Shown here: positions 26,062-34,243 of the stretch, piece by piece
Numbering within the stretch: position 1 is the first letter of the stretch
How the letters are laid out: each line of letters opens with the position of its first letter
Origin: Fluoribacter dumoffii NY 23
GTDB lineage: Bacteria; Pseudomonadota; Gammaproteobacteria; Legionellales; Legionellaceae
Assembly: GCF_000236165.1 (NCBI RefSeq)
Contig: NZ_CM001373.1
Location: 1,156,304 to 1,220,303 of the forward strand
Reading direction: 5' to 3'
DNA length: 64,000 bases
Position numbers and translations under genes: made by a program
The notes under the pieces: model-generated
Database searches by the model: none
What the model saw: only the letters and a program-made list of their open reading frames with translations
What the model was told of the DNA's origin: nothing

Positions 26062-27273
26062 TTATGCAATGACAGTTTCCCTTCGGTATAGAGGAGTTTG
26101 AAGCAAGAATTCACTTACATTGTGCTGCACAATTTCCTTAAGGCTTTGATTATAAGCAAATACTTTGCGTTGCCGTTCAGAGCTGGTACCTGAGTCCATA
26201 AGTACTTTAAGGGTCGAAAAATACGTTTGATAGCCTAATTTTTTTATATAAGGGCTTAATTTTTCAATCCATTCATTTATATCTTCACGCATTAATCGGG
26301 TTTTTCCCTCTGTGTTCATTAATAATTCAGCATCCAAACCATAACGAATCGCCCTCCACTTGTTTTCACGAGCCAACCAGTAAGGAGGATAGGCTACCGA
26401 CTCCAGCCAACTTCCATTATCAGCAAACCAATGAGCAAGTGCATGGATAAGAGCGACTAAGGCAAGGGTTTCTGCAAGGGTGGCTGTCCCATCACAAACA
26501 CGAATTTCTAATGTTCCAAAGCCAGGGCTTGGTCTTAAATCCCACCACAAATCCTTTAGAGATTTAATTGAACCACACAACTTCAATGTCTTATATAAGT
26601 TTTCAAAATCTTGCCAGGTTCGAACATGATAAGGTTGACCGGCTGTAGGTAACGCTTCATAGGTAGTTGGTCTGTAAGAAGCAAGCCCTGTATCAATTCC
26701 CTGCCAAAAAGGGGAACTTGAAGACAGTGCCAGTAAATGCGGTAAAAAATGCATAAAAAAATTGTTAAAACGAATGCAGTCCTCACCGCTAGACATACCC
26801 AGATGCACATGTAATCCATAAACACTCATGCGGCGAGTAAGCCACTGGTTCCGATCAATGAGCTCCTGATAACGGGTTGTAGGAGATACGACCCAATCAG
26901 CATACCTGGAAAACGGGTGAGAGCCTGTGGCTGAAAATAAGACCCCTAAATCTTTAGTTGCAAGTTGCAGGGAAGCAAGGCTGTTATAAAGATCATCTTC
27001 TACTTCATGGGCTGTACTGCATTTATCAGTATTCACTTCTATAGTACTTAAATAAAATTCCGGTTTAATTTTTTCGAGATGGGTTGTAGCAGCAAGTACC
27101 TCGGCAGCTCTTGAGCACAAATTATAATTTTCAGAGTCGATGAGTTGAAGCTCAATTTCTACCCCTAGCGTTAAAACCCCATTACTTTTAAAATAAATTT
27201 CTTCATTTTCATCAGCAGCCGATTGTGAAGAAGTGTGGGATGGTTTTAAGAAGTTTTTAATGTGATCATCCAT
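26062..27273 (-). CDS. ybdK: Carboxylate-amine ligase, GCS2/YbdK family
   Basis: 403 residues, slightly longer than E. coli YbdK. GGGAGG precedes the ATG at 27273 by 6 bases. The start of the domain is TLGVEIELQLID (Mg-ATP binding acidic strand), then TRRMSVYGLHVHLGM with the HxH metal motif, SSSPFWQGIDTGLASYRPT, and the LRPSPGFGTLEIRVCDGTATL signature near residue 270. The family forms gamma-glutamyl or related amide bonds from ATP; YbdK has weak gamma-glutamylcysteine ligase activity, and its true substrate is often unknown. First gene of the operon with GNAT and the NAGGN-type amidotransferase, so it is the likely bond-former of a small amidated peptide. The symbol denotes the family only. 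Confidence 0.85.
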   Translation of the reverse strand: MDDHIKNFLKPSHTSSQSAADENEEIYFKSNGVLTLGVEIELQLIDSENYNLCSRAAEVLAATTHLEKIKPEFYLSTIEVNTDKCSTAHEVEDDLYNSLASLQLATKDLGVLFSATGSHPFSRYADWVVSPTTRYQELIDRNQWLTRRMSVYGLHVHLGMSSGEDCIRFNNFFMHFLPHLLALSSSSPFWQGIDTGLASYRPTTYEALPTAGQPYHVRTWQDFENLYKTLKLCGSIKSLKDLWWDLRPSPGFGTLEIRVCDGTATLAETLALVALIHALAHWFADNGSWLESVAYPPYWLARENKWRAIRYGLDAELLMNTEGKTRLMREDINEWIEKLSPYIKKLGYQTYFSTLKVLMDSGTSSERQRKVFAYNQSLKEIVQHNVSEFLLQTPLYRRETVIA

Positions 27274-27806
27274 CGATAATCCTCCCTTAGTTTATTAATT
27301 CTTGAGAGTGCTAATAATTGCTAAATTGAAAATTACTTACATAGTATTTCGAGGATATTTGTACAGTTCATCGTGAGTACTCGTAACTGCTAATAACACC
27401 TCTTTTTTTATTTTCTATTGATATAATTTGTACTCAAATGATTTACCATGGTAATTGCTAAATTATTTTTTTTCAACCTTAAAATAGAAAGTGGCCGGTA
27501 ATTGCCCAGGAAAAAAACTTATCAAATTAACTGTTGTCATTGACTCAAGTAGAAGATCTACATCCTCCCAAAAGAGGAAAATTAATGTGGATTTTATAGA
27601 TAGAATTAAAAAGTTAACAAAAAATATGAACTAGATACAACCATAGTGATAAGAAGGCATGTAATTATTTTTACGAGCCCTCCTATAGTTTATTTTGCCA
27701 CTTGGATACAATAGATAAACGCCTTTAACTAGTTAATCTCAACTGAATTATTAGCATTGGTGTCGGGCGACAATCATTTCAACCTATAAACAGGTAAACA
27801 CAATTT
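27274..27806. promoter_or_regulatory. Divergent control region with three 10-bp repeats and a 12-bp palindrome
   Basis: TAAYTGCTAA occurs at 27315-27324, 27384-27393 and 27452-27461, spaced 69 and 68 bases apart; the outer two extend to a 13-base match (ending in ATT). TTACCATGGTAA at 27443-27454 is a perfect palindrome that overlaps the last repeat. The region separates the ligase/GNAT/amidotransferase operon from the MarR gene, so these are candidate operators for that regulator or for an osmotic regulator. The rest (about 27470-27800) holds no recognisable feature. Confidence 0.45.
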
Positions 27807-28277
27807 ATGAGTGATCTTCAAAAAAGAATTGGCGAAGCGACAGATCAACTGGAGCATGGTTCTAAAGACATTATTCTTGCATTACGTAACATTATGCAAC
27901 AAATGGATTATCACTCCAGAAGGCTAAATAAACTGTACGGTTTAACAGTCCCCCAAGTTATTTGTTTATATGAAATTTATGAACAAGGCATAATGACAAT
28001 ATCTTCGCTTTCCAAAAGGGTCTATTTATCAATGAGCACTTTAGTCGGGGTTATTGATCGTTTAGAGGAAAAAAATTTCGTAAGCAGAACCCGAGATATT
28101 AAAGACAGGCGTAACATTTATATTGATATAACCCCAAAGGGTAAGGAATTTGTACAAGAAGCACCCTACCTTTTGCATAACCGCTTGAATGAAAACCTCA
28201 AGAATGTAACAAAAGAAGAGCAAAATATTATTTCTAATGCCCTTCACTTGTTGGTTAATTTTTTACGGGAGATCTAA
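27807..28277 (+). CDS. MarR-family transcriptional regulator
   Basis: 156 residues. The winged helix is at about 55-115: LTVPQVICLYEIYEQGIMTI, the recognition helix SSLSKRVYLSMSTLVGVIDRL, and the wing VSRTRDIKDRRNIYIDITPKG with the conserved D-R-R. N- and C-terminal helices form the dimer interface. It is divergent from the ybdK-GNAT-amidotransferase operon, and NAGGN operons in pseudomonads also sit beside a MarR-type gene as far as I recall. It is the most likely regulator of that operon. MarR proteins usually repress and respond to small ligands or oxidation; the ligand is unknown. The Shine-Dalgarno is weak (AGGTAAA). Confidence 0.88.
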   Translation: MSDLQKRIGEATDQLEHGSKDIILALRNIMQQMDYHSRRLNKLYGLTVPQVICLYEIYEQGIMTISSLSKRVYLSMSTLVGVIDRLEEKNFVSRTRDIKDRRNIYIDITPKGKEFVQEAPYLLHNRLNENLKNVTKEEQNIISNALHLLVNFLREI

Positions 28278-28342
28278 CCTCTCACCCTGCCGGAATTTTT
28301 TTTGCTGAAGCCATAGGGTGGAGTTCTGCCAGTAATTAAATG

Positions 28343-29839
28343 TCAATATTGTGATTCAAATTTGACGAACTGTTCTTCCAATTTCCATTGCAGTTTAGCC
28401 TTTGGGTTCGCATTTAGAAAATTCCGGCATGCGGGTGTTGTCTGGTCTTTTTCAGATATAATGGGGGTACAAGCATCATTCATTGCCGTGTATTGTGAAT
28501 TTTGCCAAAGATTGTCACCCGGTAAAAATGCAAAATACAAACTGTTTCGGGCTAATTGTTTCAGAGTGCGGTAAGAAAGCTTTTGTTCTTCTACGGCACG
28601 CTCATATTGGCGAGTTAAAGGTTCGCGGCTTACTCCCTCATCATCAGTTGATAAGGCTACAGGCACTCCATATTCCAAATATAAAGCCAAGGGATGATTG
28701 TTTCCTTTGATGCCCAAAATATAATCGTTACTGCTTAAATTGACTTCAACCATTACTTCTTTTTGTGCCATTTTATTTAGTAATTCGTACACATTATGTT
28801 CGTATTTAATATCAACACCATGGCCAATTCGCTCTGCAGAAGCAGTTTCTACTGCTTCATAAATATGAAATGTAAGTCCTTCTGGAGTAACTAATTGAGG
28901 ATTAAGCTCACCCGCATGCAACGTAATATGAACATCAGGATAGAGTCGATGCAAAAAAGCTACCATTTGCATATGTAATCTATAGTCGCGCATTGATATT
29001 GTTCCATCTTCTGTCTGAACCATATTAATGCCCACAATACGCGGATCGTGTAAAGCAGATTCAAATCCTGCAAGTAATTGCGCAAAAACCATCTCTGGAG
29101 GCTGTTCTCTACGAACCTGATATAAATAACGAATTGTGATTTGGCACCCTGCCTGTTCATCATTAGTGCCGCATTGTTGTAATGCATTCTTTTTCGCTTC
29201 ATCCTTGTCCAAATTCTCAGAAATATGTGCTACTATCTGATTAAAATTAGCGCTTAATAAATGATTGCGCAGCTTTTCCAAATCCGCATCCCACCCCACT
29301 TGCTTACCTAGCTGACTGGCTTCATTCCCATCGGGGGTAGTCATAATTTCTAAATAGAGTTCATTTTGCGCAGCCGCCCGCTCAGTTATTTCAGCTAAAA
29401 TTTCTCCTGCATGCAGTTTGGTAATGAGGCTAAATTTTCCAAAAGCATTAAAAAAGTGATCATGTCCTGATTCGTTTTCCATTTTATCGAAATGGCGCAT
29501 CGACCATGCGTCAATTAAAGAATCATATAATTTTTTATTAAATGAGACAGTAGCCAAATAATCTTCTGTCCTGCATGAAGGATTAATCAAAACCGATAAA
29601 TTGTTCCTATCAATACACAAATTATCCGTCTCTGCATAATGAATCAGGTTTTCAGCGAATGAGGAGCCACTTTGGTGCATATGTAAATCTCCCCCTTTAG
29701 GCATTTGGGTGAGAAATTTTTTTAGGATACTCGGAGTGGTTTTTATGGAATCGAAATAGGCTTGAGTATTTTCTTCAGCGCTTGCATATGCAGGAACTTG
29801 AACTAAAAACAAACAGATTAAATAAAAAAGCTTATTCAT
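28343..29839 (-). CDS. Exported adenosine deaminase-like protein (ADA/ADGF family)
   Basis: 498 residues. A signal peptide (NKLFYLICLFLVQVPAYASA, cleavage about residue 20) points to export. Metal ligands and catalytic residues of adenosine deaminase are present: H53 and H55 (KGGDLHMHQSG), HAGE (residue about 326), RIGHGVD, and LSTDDEGVSR near residue 405. The added N-terminal 45 residues and length above 480 resemble the extracellular ADGF/ADA2 type more than cytosolic ADA. It would deaminate adenosine to inosine in the periplasm or outside, possibly for nucleoside salvage. No ribosome-binding site is obvious before the ATG. It converges with the MarR gene. Confidence 0.87.
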   Translation of the reverse strand: MNKLFYLICLFLVQVPAYASAEENTQAYFDSIKTTPSILKKFLTQMPKGGDLHMHQSGSSFAENLIHYAETDNLCIDRNNLSVLINPSCRTEDYLATVSFNKKLYDSLIDAWSMRHFDKMENESGHDHFFNAFGKFSLITKLHAGEILAEITERAAAQNELYLEIMTTPDGNEASQLGKQVGWDADLEKLRNHLLSANFNQIVAHISENLDKDEAKKNALQQCGTNDEQAGCQITIRYLYQVRREQPPEMVFAQLLAGFESALHDPRIVGINMVQTEDGTISMRDYRLHMQMVAFLHRLYPDVHITLHAGELNPQLVTPEGLTFHIYEAVETASAERIGHGVDIKYEHNVYELLNKMAQKEVMVEVNLSSNDYILGIKGNNHPLALYLEYGVPVALSTDDEGVSREPLTRQYERAVEEQKLSYRTLKQLARNSLYFAFLPGDNLWQNSQYTAMNDACTPIISEKDQTTPACRNFLNANPKAKLQWKLEEQFVKFESQY

Positions 29840-30074
29840 ATTGGCAATAATTTACATAAACTGTTGGGTATTTTTACATAATGAGGTCATTTGGTCAATC
29901 AATTTTATTTATAAGAGTAGCTCAGAAAAGGCAGTAAAATTCATATGGCTTACTCTACGGTCACAAAGTATTTCTCTCTCTGTATTACTCCTTATATAGG
30001 AATAGCTTATTCCTAACGCATCATTTACAATAATGATTTTTTATTAACTATTAATATTGCAAGATGTTATTATA

Positions 30075-30851
30075 ATGCTAAATCTTCCATATGAATTGAA
30101 TATTTTAATTGTCCAAGGTTTGTCAAGAAAAGATTGGCTTTCTCTACGTTTAGTCAATTCAGTATGGAAATCAATAATCACTGCGGCAGCGACAATACAT
30201 CTTAACTCAATTCAACAACAGTTATCTGAACTATCAGCTATCAATTACAATTCTCTATCCCAGAAACTCATCCTGGAAGTTGAAAGTGTTCGCATGCAAA
30301 ATAGAGTCGGTGAGAGTGAAGCAGAGAAAAAATTAAAGTTAATTTGCAAGGGAGTTGAATCTTTAAGAGAACCTTTGGCAAAATTTTTATTCTTTACTGA
30401 GCAATTGGAAGTTTTAGATCACGCTTTAATTCAGAAGCGTAATTCCCTCAATCCATTTATTTTCAAAATAGGATTAATGAGCCGGCAAGGCAAAGTGAAT
30501 GAGATTATTGCCCCTGCACTCAAGATTTGCAATGATTTTAGCCAATCCTCATGGTTTCAAAAAATGCTGATTTGTATCAAATTGAATCCTAAACATCATG
30601 TAGCACAAGCATTTGCTCAGGCTATTTTGAAAGTAGAAGAACAAAAAGCGATTATTGATGCAGAGGAAGAAGACTCTCTTAGACCGAGAATAAATCGGCT
30701 TTTGCCCTTGCCGGCACGTTCTGATGATGAACAATGTCATATTCCATTAACCGTATCTCTTCCTTCACTCCATAATATACTTGCAATCTCACCACCAAGG
30801 ATACCTGCACCTGAATTAAAGTCATATAAAAGCATTAAGCGACAACCTTAA
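30075..30851 (+). CDS. F-box protein, putative effector
   Basis: 258 residues from the ATG at 30075; an in-frame TTG at 30057 adds six residues without benefit. The N-terminus is an F-box: MLNLPYELNILIVQGLSRKD then WLSLRLVNSVWKSII, with the LP..L start and the W of the second helix. The rest is mainly helical (residues about 50-180) and ends with a proline-rich tail (SPPRIPAPELKSYK). No second domain recognised. It probably recruits a host target to an SCF ubiquitin ligase, which is an inference from the F-box. It stands alone between convergent and divergent neighbours. It is not closely similar to the F-box gene at 3754-4617. Confidence 0.68.
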   Translation: MLNLPYELNILIVQGLSRKDWLSLRLVNSVWKSIITAAATIHLNSIQQQLSELSAINYNSLSQKLILEVESVRMQNRVGESEAEKKLKLICKGVESLREPLAKFLFFTEQLEVLDHALIQKRNSLNPFIFKIGLMSRQGKVNEIIAPALKICNDFSQSSWFQKMLICIKLNPKHHVAQAFAQAILKVEEQKAIIDAEEEDSLRPRINRLLPLPARSDDEQCHIPLTVSLPSLHNILAISPPRIPAPELKSYKSIKRQP

Positions 30852-31170
30852 ACCTCTCTTCCAGGGATGTTATTTGCTGTTCCGCGGTTTAATGTTTATT
30901 TGCCACAAAACTGTACCCAACCCTAAATGCCGTATTGTTCCAACAAGCTAAAAAATGAAGGAGGGAGAACATCAATTTTGTTCTCTTTAAGGAAGTGTGC
31001 ACTCCTTTTCCATATTGTTTCATTTTACGCTCATGACGAAGATTCTGGATACGGACTTATTGATTTGAAGTCGAATTTACATTTAGGTGTACTTAGGCGC
31101 GTCTTACTCCAAAGAAATTTTTGCCCAAAGCTCTGAAATGAGGGTCAGCTACTTCGGGCAATAACTCCCT
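30852..31170. other. Intergenic stretch without recognisable features
   Basis: Just over 300 bases. A 69-codon frame at 30927-31136 lacks a ribosome-binding site and any family resemblance, so I do not call it a gene. Confidence 0.4.
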
Positions 31171-31425
31171 CTATCCTTTAATTTTTGCCCATAAATAGCC
31201 GATTGCGGCAGCAATTAACACCGAGGAGAGCGGTTTTTCCCTAATTTTTCCAGCTAAATTGTTTACTATATTTTCTATGGATTGTTCCATTTCAGAAGCT
31301 TTATCCAAACCTTCGTGATACAGTTCACTGGCTTTTCTTTTTCCTTCATCGATGAGTATGTTAGAGCCTTTCTTTAAATGTTCTTTTGCTCTAATAACTG
31401 AGGGGTTTTCATTAAAATCATCCAT
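31171..31425 (-). CDS. DUF883 (ElaB/YqjD-like) membrane-anchored protein
   Basis: 84 residues; AGGAG lies 7 bases before the ATG. A charged helical body (VIRAKEHLKKGSNILIDEG, EQSIENIVNNLAGKIREKP) is followed by a single C-terminal membrane segment (SSVLIAAAIGYLWAKI) after the family's REKPLSS motif. ElaB/YqjD proteins are stationary-phase inner-membrane proteins that bind ribosomes or sense stress. A second copy of the family lies next door (31583-31855). Confidence 0.85.
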   Translation of the reverse strand: MDDFNENPSVIRAKEHLKKGSNILIDEGKRKASELYHEGLDKASEMEQSIENIVNNLAGKIREKPLSSVLIAAAIGYLWAKIKG

Positions 31426-31534
31426 GATATTCTCCTAAACTTGAATCTTCTTAAAAATATAGTTGTTCCTAGCAAGAATGCAAAAAAATAATTGTTTATT
31501 TTCACCATAACAACCTAAATCAATATGGATTTTC

Positions 31535-31570
31535 TTAAATAAAAAGCCACTTTGGTGGCTTTTTATTTAA
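31535..31570. terminator. Strong bidirectional intrinsic terminator
   Basis: TTAAATAAAAAGCCAC and GTGGCTTTTTATTTAA pair perfectly over 16 bases around a TTTG loop, with runs of A before and T after the GC core. It follows the 31583-31855 gene on the minus strand by 12 bases and separates it from the other DUF883 gene. Confidence 0.85.
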
Positions 31571-31582
31571 AGAAAAAATACA

Positions 31583-31855
31583 CTATTTTTTTAAAAGTGA
31601 AGATAATAAGTACCCTATTCCCGCAGCAACAAGTAAAGAAGTTAACGGTCTTTCTTTCACTTTTTCTACGAATTCATGGGCATATTCTTCAACATATTCT
31701 TCCAGATGGTTTAGCTTTTTCTTTCCTTCTTCATACATTTCAGATACAGAATCTTTTACCTGTTCTGTCATATTTTCTGTTTTATCTTTTATGTTTGCAT
31801 TCATTTCATTAAACTTACTTTTTAGATTTTCCGTTCCTGTATTTAAGTTTTCCAT
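31583..31855 (-). CDS. DUF883 (ElaB/YqjD-like) membrane-anchored protein
   Basis: 90 residues from the ATG at 31855, chosen because GGAG lies 7 bases upstream; in-frame ATGs at 31891 and 31867 lack this. The body is a long amphipathic helix rich in E and K (LKSKFNEMNANIKDKTENM, KKKLNHLEEYVEEYAHEF), then VKERPLTS and the C-terminal membrane segment LLVAAGIGYLLSSLL. Together with its neighbour it forms a pair of paralogous stress-type anchors, each with its own transcript (terminator between them). Confidence 0.82.
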   Translation of the reverse strand: MENLNTGTENLKSKFNEMNANIKDKTENMTEQVKDSVSEMYEEGKKKLNHLEEYVEEYAHEFVEKVKERPLTSLLVAAGIGYLLSSLLKK

Positions 31856-32028
31856 AATTTTCTCCATTACTTTATTAAAATCTTCATGCACATTTAAAGG
31901 GTAGCTTGATATGATTTTTTGTCAAAGAAAAGCCCATAAATTAATAAATCACCCTCTATAATATAAAGTGATAATTATTTTTAATACTCTGATGTATGGG
32001 ATAAGCTTTCAATCAAAAGGAGGTTGTC

Positions 32029-32187
32029 ATGAGTAAAGGAGATAAATCCAGTTATACCGATAAGCAAAAACGTCAAGCAAAACACATTGAAGACTCCTAT
32101 GAGAAAAAGGGCGTTTCCAAAAAAGAAGCAGAGGAACGTGCCTGGCGCACCGTTAATAAACAAGATAAAGGTGGAAAAAAGAAATAA
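32029..32187 (+). CDS. Small basic protein of the 'KQKRQAxHIE...KKEAEERAW' family
   Basis: 52 residues, too short for most gene callers. AAAGGAGG lies 7 bases before the ATG. The sequence MSKGDKSSYTDKQKRQAKHI, then EDSYEKKGVSKKEAEERAWR and TVNKQDKGGKKK, matches a widespread small protein of environmental bacteria, often annotated as plasmid stabilisation or stress-related; its function is not established. A hairpin terminator follows directly. It sits in a run of small stress-type genes. Confidence 0.85.
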   Translation: MSKGDKSSYTDKQKRQAKHIEDSYEKKGVSKKEAEERAWRTVNKQDKGGKKK

Positions 32188-32196
32188 ATCTTTGCG

Positions 32197-32236
32197 AGAA
32201 TGGCTTCAGTTATTAGAGCCATTCTTATTTATTTCT
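32197..32236 (+). terminator. Intrinsic terminator of the 52-residue gene
   Basis: AGAATGGCT (32197-32205) and AGCCATTCT (32217-32225) form a perfect 9-bp stem with an 11-base loop, followed by TATTTATTTCTTTTA. It begins 10 bases after the stop. Confidence 0.7.
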
Positions 32237-32470
32237 TTTATCAGCAGGGTTAACTTCCAATATTATTAAGTGACAATTAGGGAAAACGACTAGGTAAAGC
32301 CTTTGAAAAATTAATATCTTACTGTAGCATAACTGTATGTTTTAAAAAATTAAATTGGCTTGATGTCTGTATCAGGATAGAACCTATAATCTCGATATTT
32401 TGATACCTCTTCAATCGCTTAAAATAGAATTGGAATCAAAGCTGGAATTGTTCTAATTATCAGGAAGATG

Positions 32471-32983
32471 ATGAATCAACAGGAATTAAGGGAACTCATT
32501 TCTTTTTTAAAATCACATAAATTAAAATTAAGCACAGCTGAATCTTGTACTTCAGGATACATTATTCATTTGCTGAGTAAAGTTCCTAAAAGCGGAGAAG
32601 TCCTGGATACCGGCTTTGTAGTTTATTCTGAAGAGGCTAAATTGAAGGTTTTAGGAGTCAAGAAAAAAACAATAAAAAAGTTTAACTTGACGAGTGAAGA
32701 AGTAGCCCGGGAAACGGTACAGGGCGCTCTCAGATATACCCAGGCGAATATTGCAGTAGCGAGTACGGGGATAGCTGCCTCTAAACCTATGGATGGGATC
32801 CCTCCAGGGACCATCTGCTTTGCATGGCTCATTAAACATAATTCAAAAAATATTCTGGTCTCTGAAAGAGTCCTCTTTAAAGGGTCGAAGTCACAAAAAC
32901 AAAAACTGGCAGCAGCTTATGCTTTAAAACAAATTCCCTTCTATTTTAATAAGTTAATAAGTGTGCTCAATGAAAAAGAATAA
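32471..32983 (+). CDS. CinA C-terminal-domain protein (nicotinamide-nucleotide amidase, PncC-like)
   Basis: 170 residues from the second of two tandem ATGs, which has AGGA at better spacing. The domain signatures are STAESCTSGYI, DTGFVVYSEEAKLKVLGV, ARETVQGALRY and VASTGIAASKPMDGIPPGTICFAW (family usually VTGIAGPxGGxxxKPVGxV). PncC deamidates nicotinamide mononucleotide to feed NAD salvage. The TGIAxP core is modified (TGIAASKP), so activity may differ. Its last 14 bases overlap the start of the Nramp-related gene, so the two are translationally coupled. The single-domain form without the N-terminal CinA half is common. Confidence 0.75.
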   Translation: MNQQELRELISFLKSHKLKLSTAESCTSGYIIHLLSKVPKSGEVLDTGFVVYSEEAKLKVLGVKKKTIKKFNLTSEEVARETVQGALRYTQANIAVASTGIAASKPMDGIPPGTICFAWLIKHNSKNILVSERVLFKGSKSQKQKLAAAYALKQIPFYFNKLISVLNEKE

Positions 32984-34243
32984 ATTTTTTCGGCATTTGG
33001 GTCCAGGTTTAATTACCGGTATTTCAGATAATGATCCCTCCGGGATTGCAACCTGCGCCCAGTCAGGAGCTAAATTTGGTTTCGGACAACTCTGGTCCGT
33101 TTTATTGATGCTTCCGCTTATGATAGCAATACAGGAAATATGCGCACGAATAGGAGCTGTAAAAAACAGGGGGATTTCATCAATTATCAAGAAGCATTAT
33201 GGGAATAAGATATTGATTCCCCTTGCTTTTTTATTGTTTACCGCCAATACAATCAATTTAGGGGCAGATTTGGGAGCCATGTCCGCCGCCTTAAGTCTTC
33301 TTATTCCTGTAAATCAACTGATTGGCTTAATTTTTTTTACCGGAATTATCCTTTTTTGTATTATCTATTTTCCCTATAAAAGATATGTCCAAATATTAAA
33401 GTGGTTATGTCTGTTTATTCTTGTGTATCCTATTTCCCTCTTTATTGTACGTACCCCCTGGCTAGAAGTATTAAAAAATACTTTTGTTCCCAATATAACC
33501 TTCTCCAGTGAATATTTTTTTATGCTAACTGCATTATTTGGAACCTCTATTTCGCCTTATATGTTTATTTGGGAGGCTTTCCAGGAGGCTGAAGAAAATC
33601 GAAAAATGAAAATCTTCAGCTCACATGGCTTTGCTCAAATTTCAAACATAAGATTAAACTCATTAAAAAAAGATAATTTTATTGGGATGTTTTTTTCTCA
33701 AATTTGCACCTGGTCCATTATAGCTTTAATAGGAATTACCCTTCATACCCATGGAATAAGCAATATCAATACCGCGGCTGATGCTGCCAAAGCTTTAGAA
33801 CCTATTGTGGATGGGTTCCCCTATGCAGGATATGTCGCTAAACTAATTTTTTCTCTTGGTATAATTGGGCTTGGGCTCCTCAGCATCCCAATTTTGGCTG
33901 TTTCATCGGCTTATGCCCTGGCTGTACTATTAAATCGTAGGAGTGGCCTTTCCATAAGTGTAAAAATGCAAGATATTTTTATTTGATTACCATAGTCTCC
34001 ACTTTAATTGGACTATTCATGAATTTACTGCAGATAAACCTGATTAAAGGGTTAATTATAGCTGCTGTAATCAATTGTATTGTTGCTTTGCCCCTTATTT
34101 TTATTATTCTTCTAATCACTAATAATAAGCAAATCATGGGAGAATATAAAAATAAATTACTTTCCAACGTGCTAGGATGGATTACTTTTTTATTAATGGC
34201 TATTTCTTCACTATTAATGTTTTATTCTTTTTTCTTTTCCTGA
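32970..34243 (+). pseudogene. Nramp-related divalent metal transporter, interrupted by a one-base frameshift
   Basis: The first part (ATG 32970 to stop 33986) encodes residues 1-338 of a multi-helix Nramp-type transporter, starting GPGLITGISDNDPSGIA; the motif is DPSG, not the DPGN of Mn/Fe transporters, and the helix-6 region reads SPYMFIWEAFQEAEE, as in Nramp-related proteins outside the classic group. A second frame (to 34243) continues exactly where the family does: STLIGLFMNLLQINLIKGL, AAVINCIVALP, NNKQIMGEYKNK, LLSNVLGWITFLLMA. Adding one A to the five-A run at 33962-33966 fuses the frames into about 424 residues. It is a pseudogene, a sequencing error, or a slippage site. Overlaps the CinA-like gene. 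Confidence 0.8.

Noticed and set aside
30927..31136. 69-codon plus-strand frame
   Set aside because: No ribosome-binding site, mixed composition and no recognisable domain; best treated as chance.
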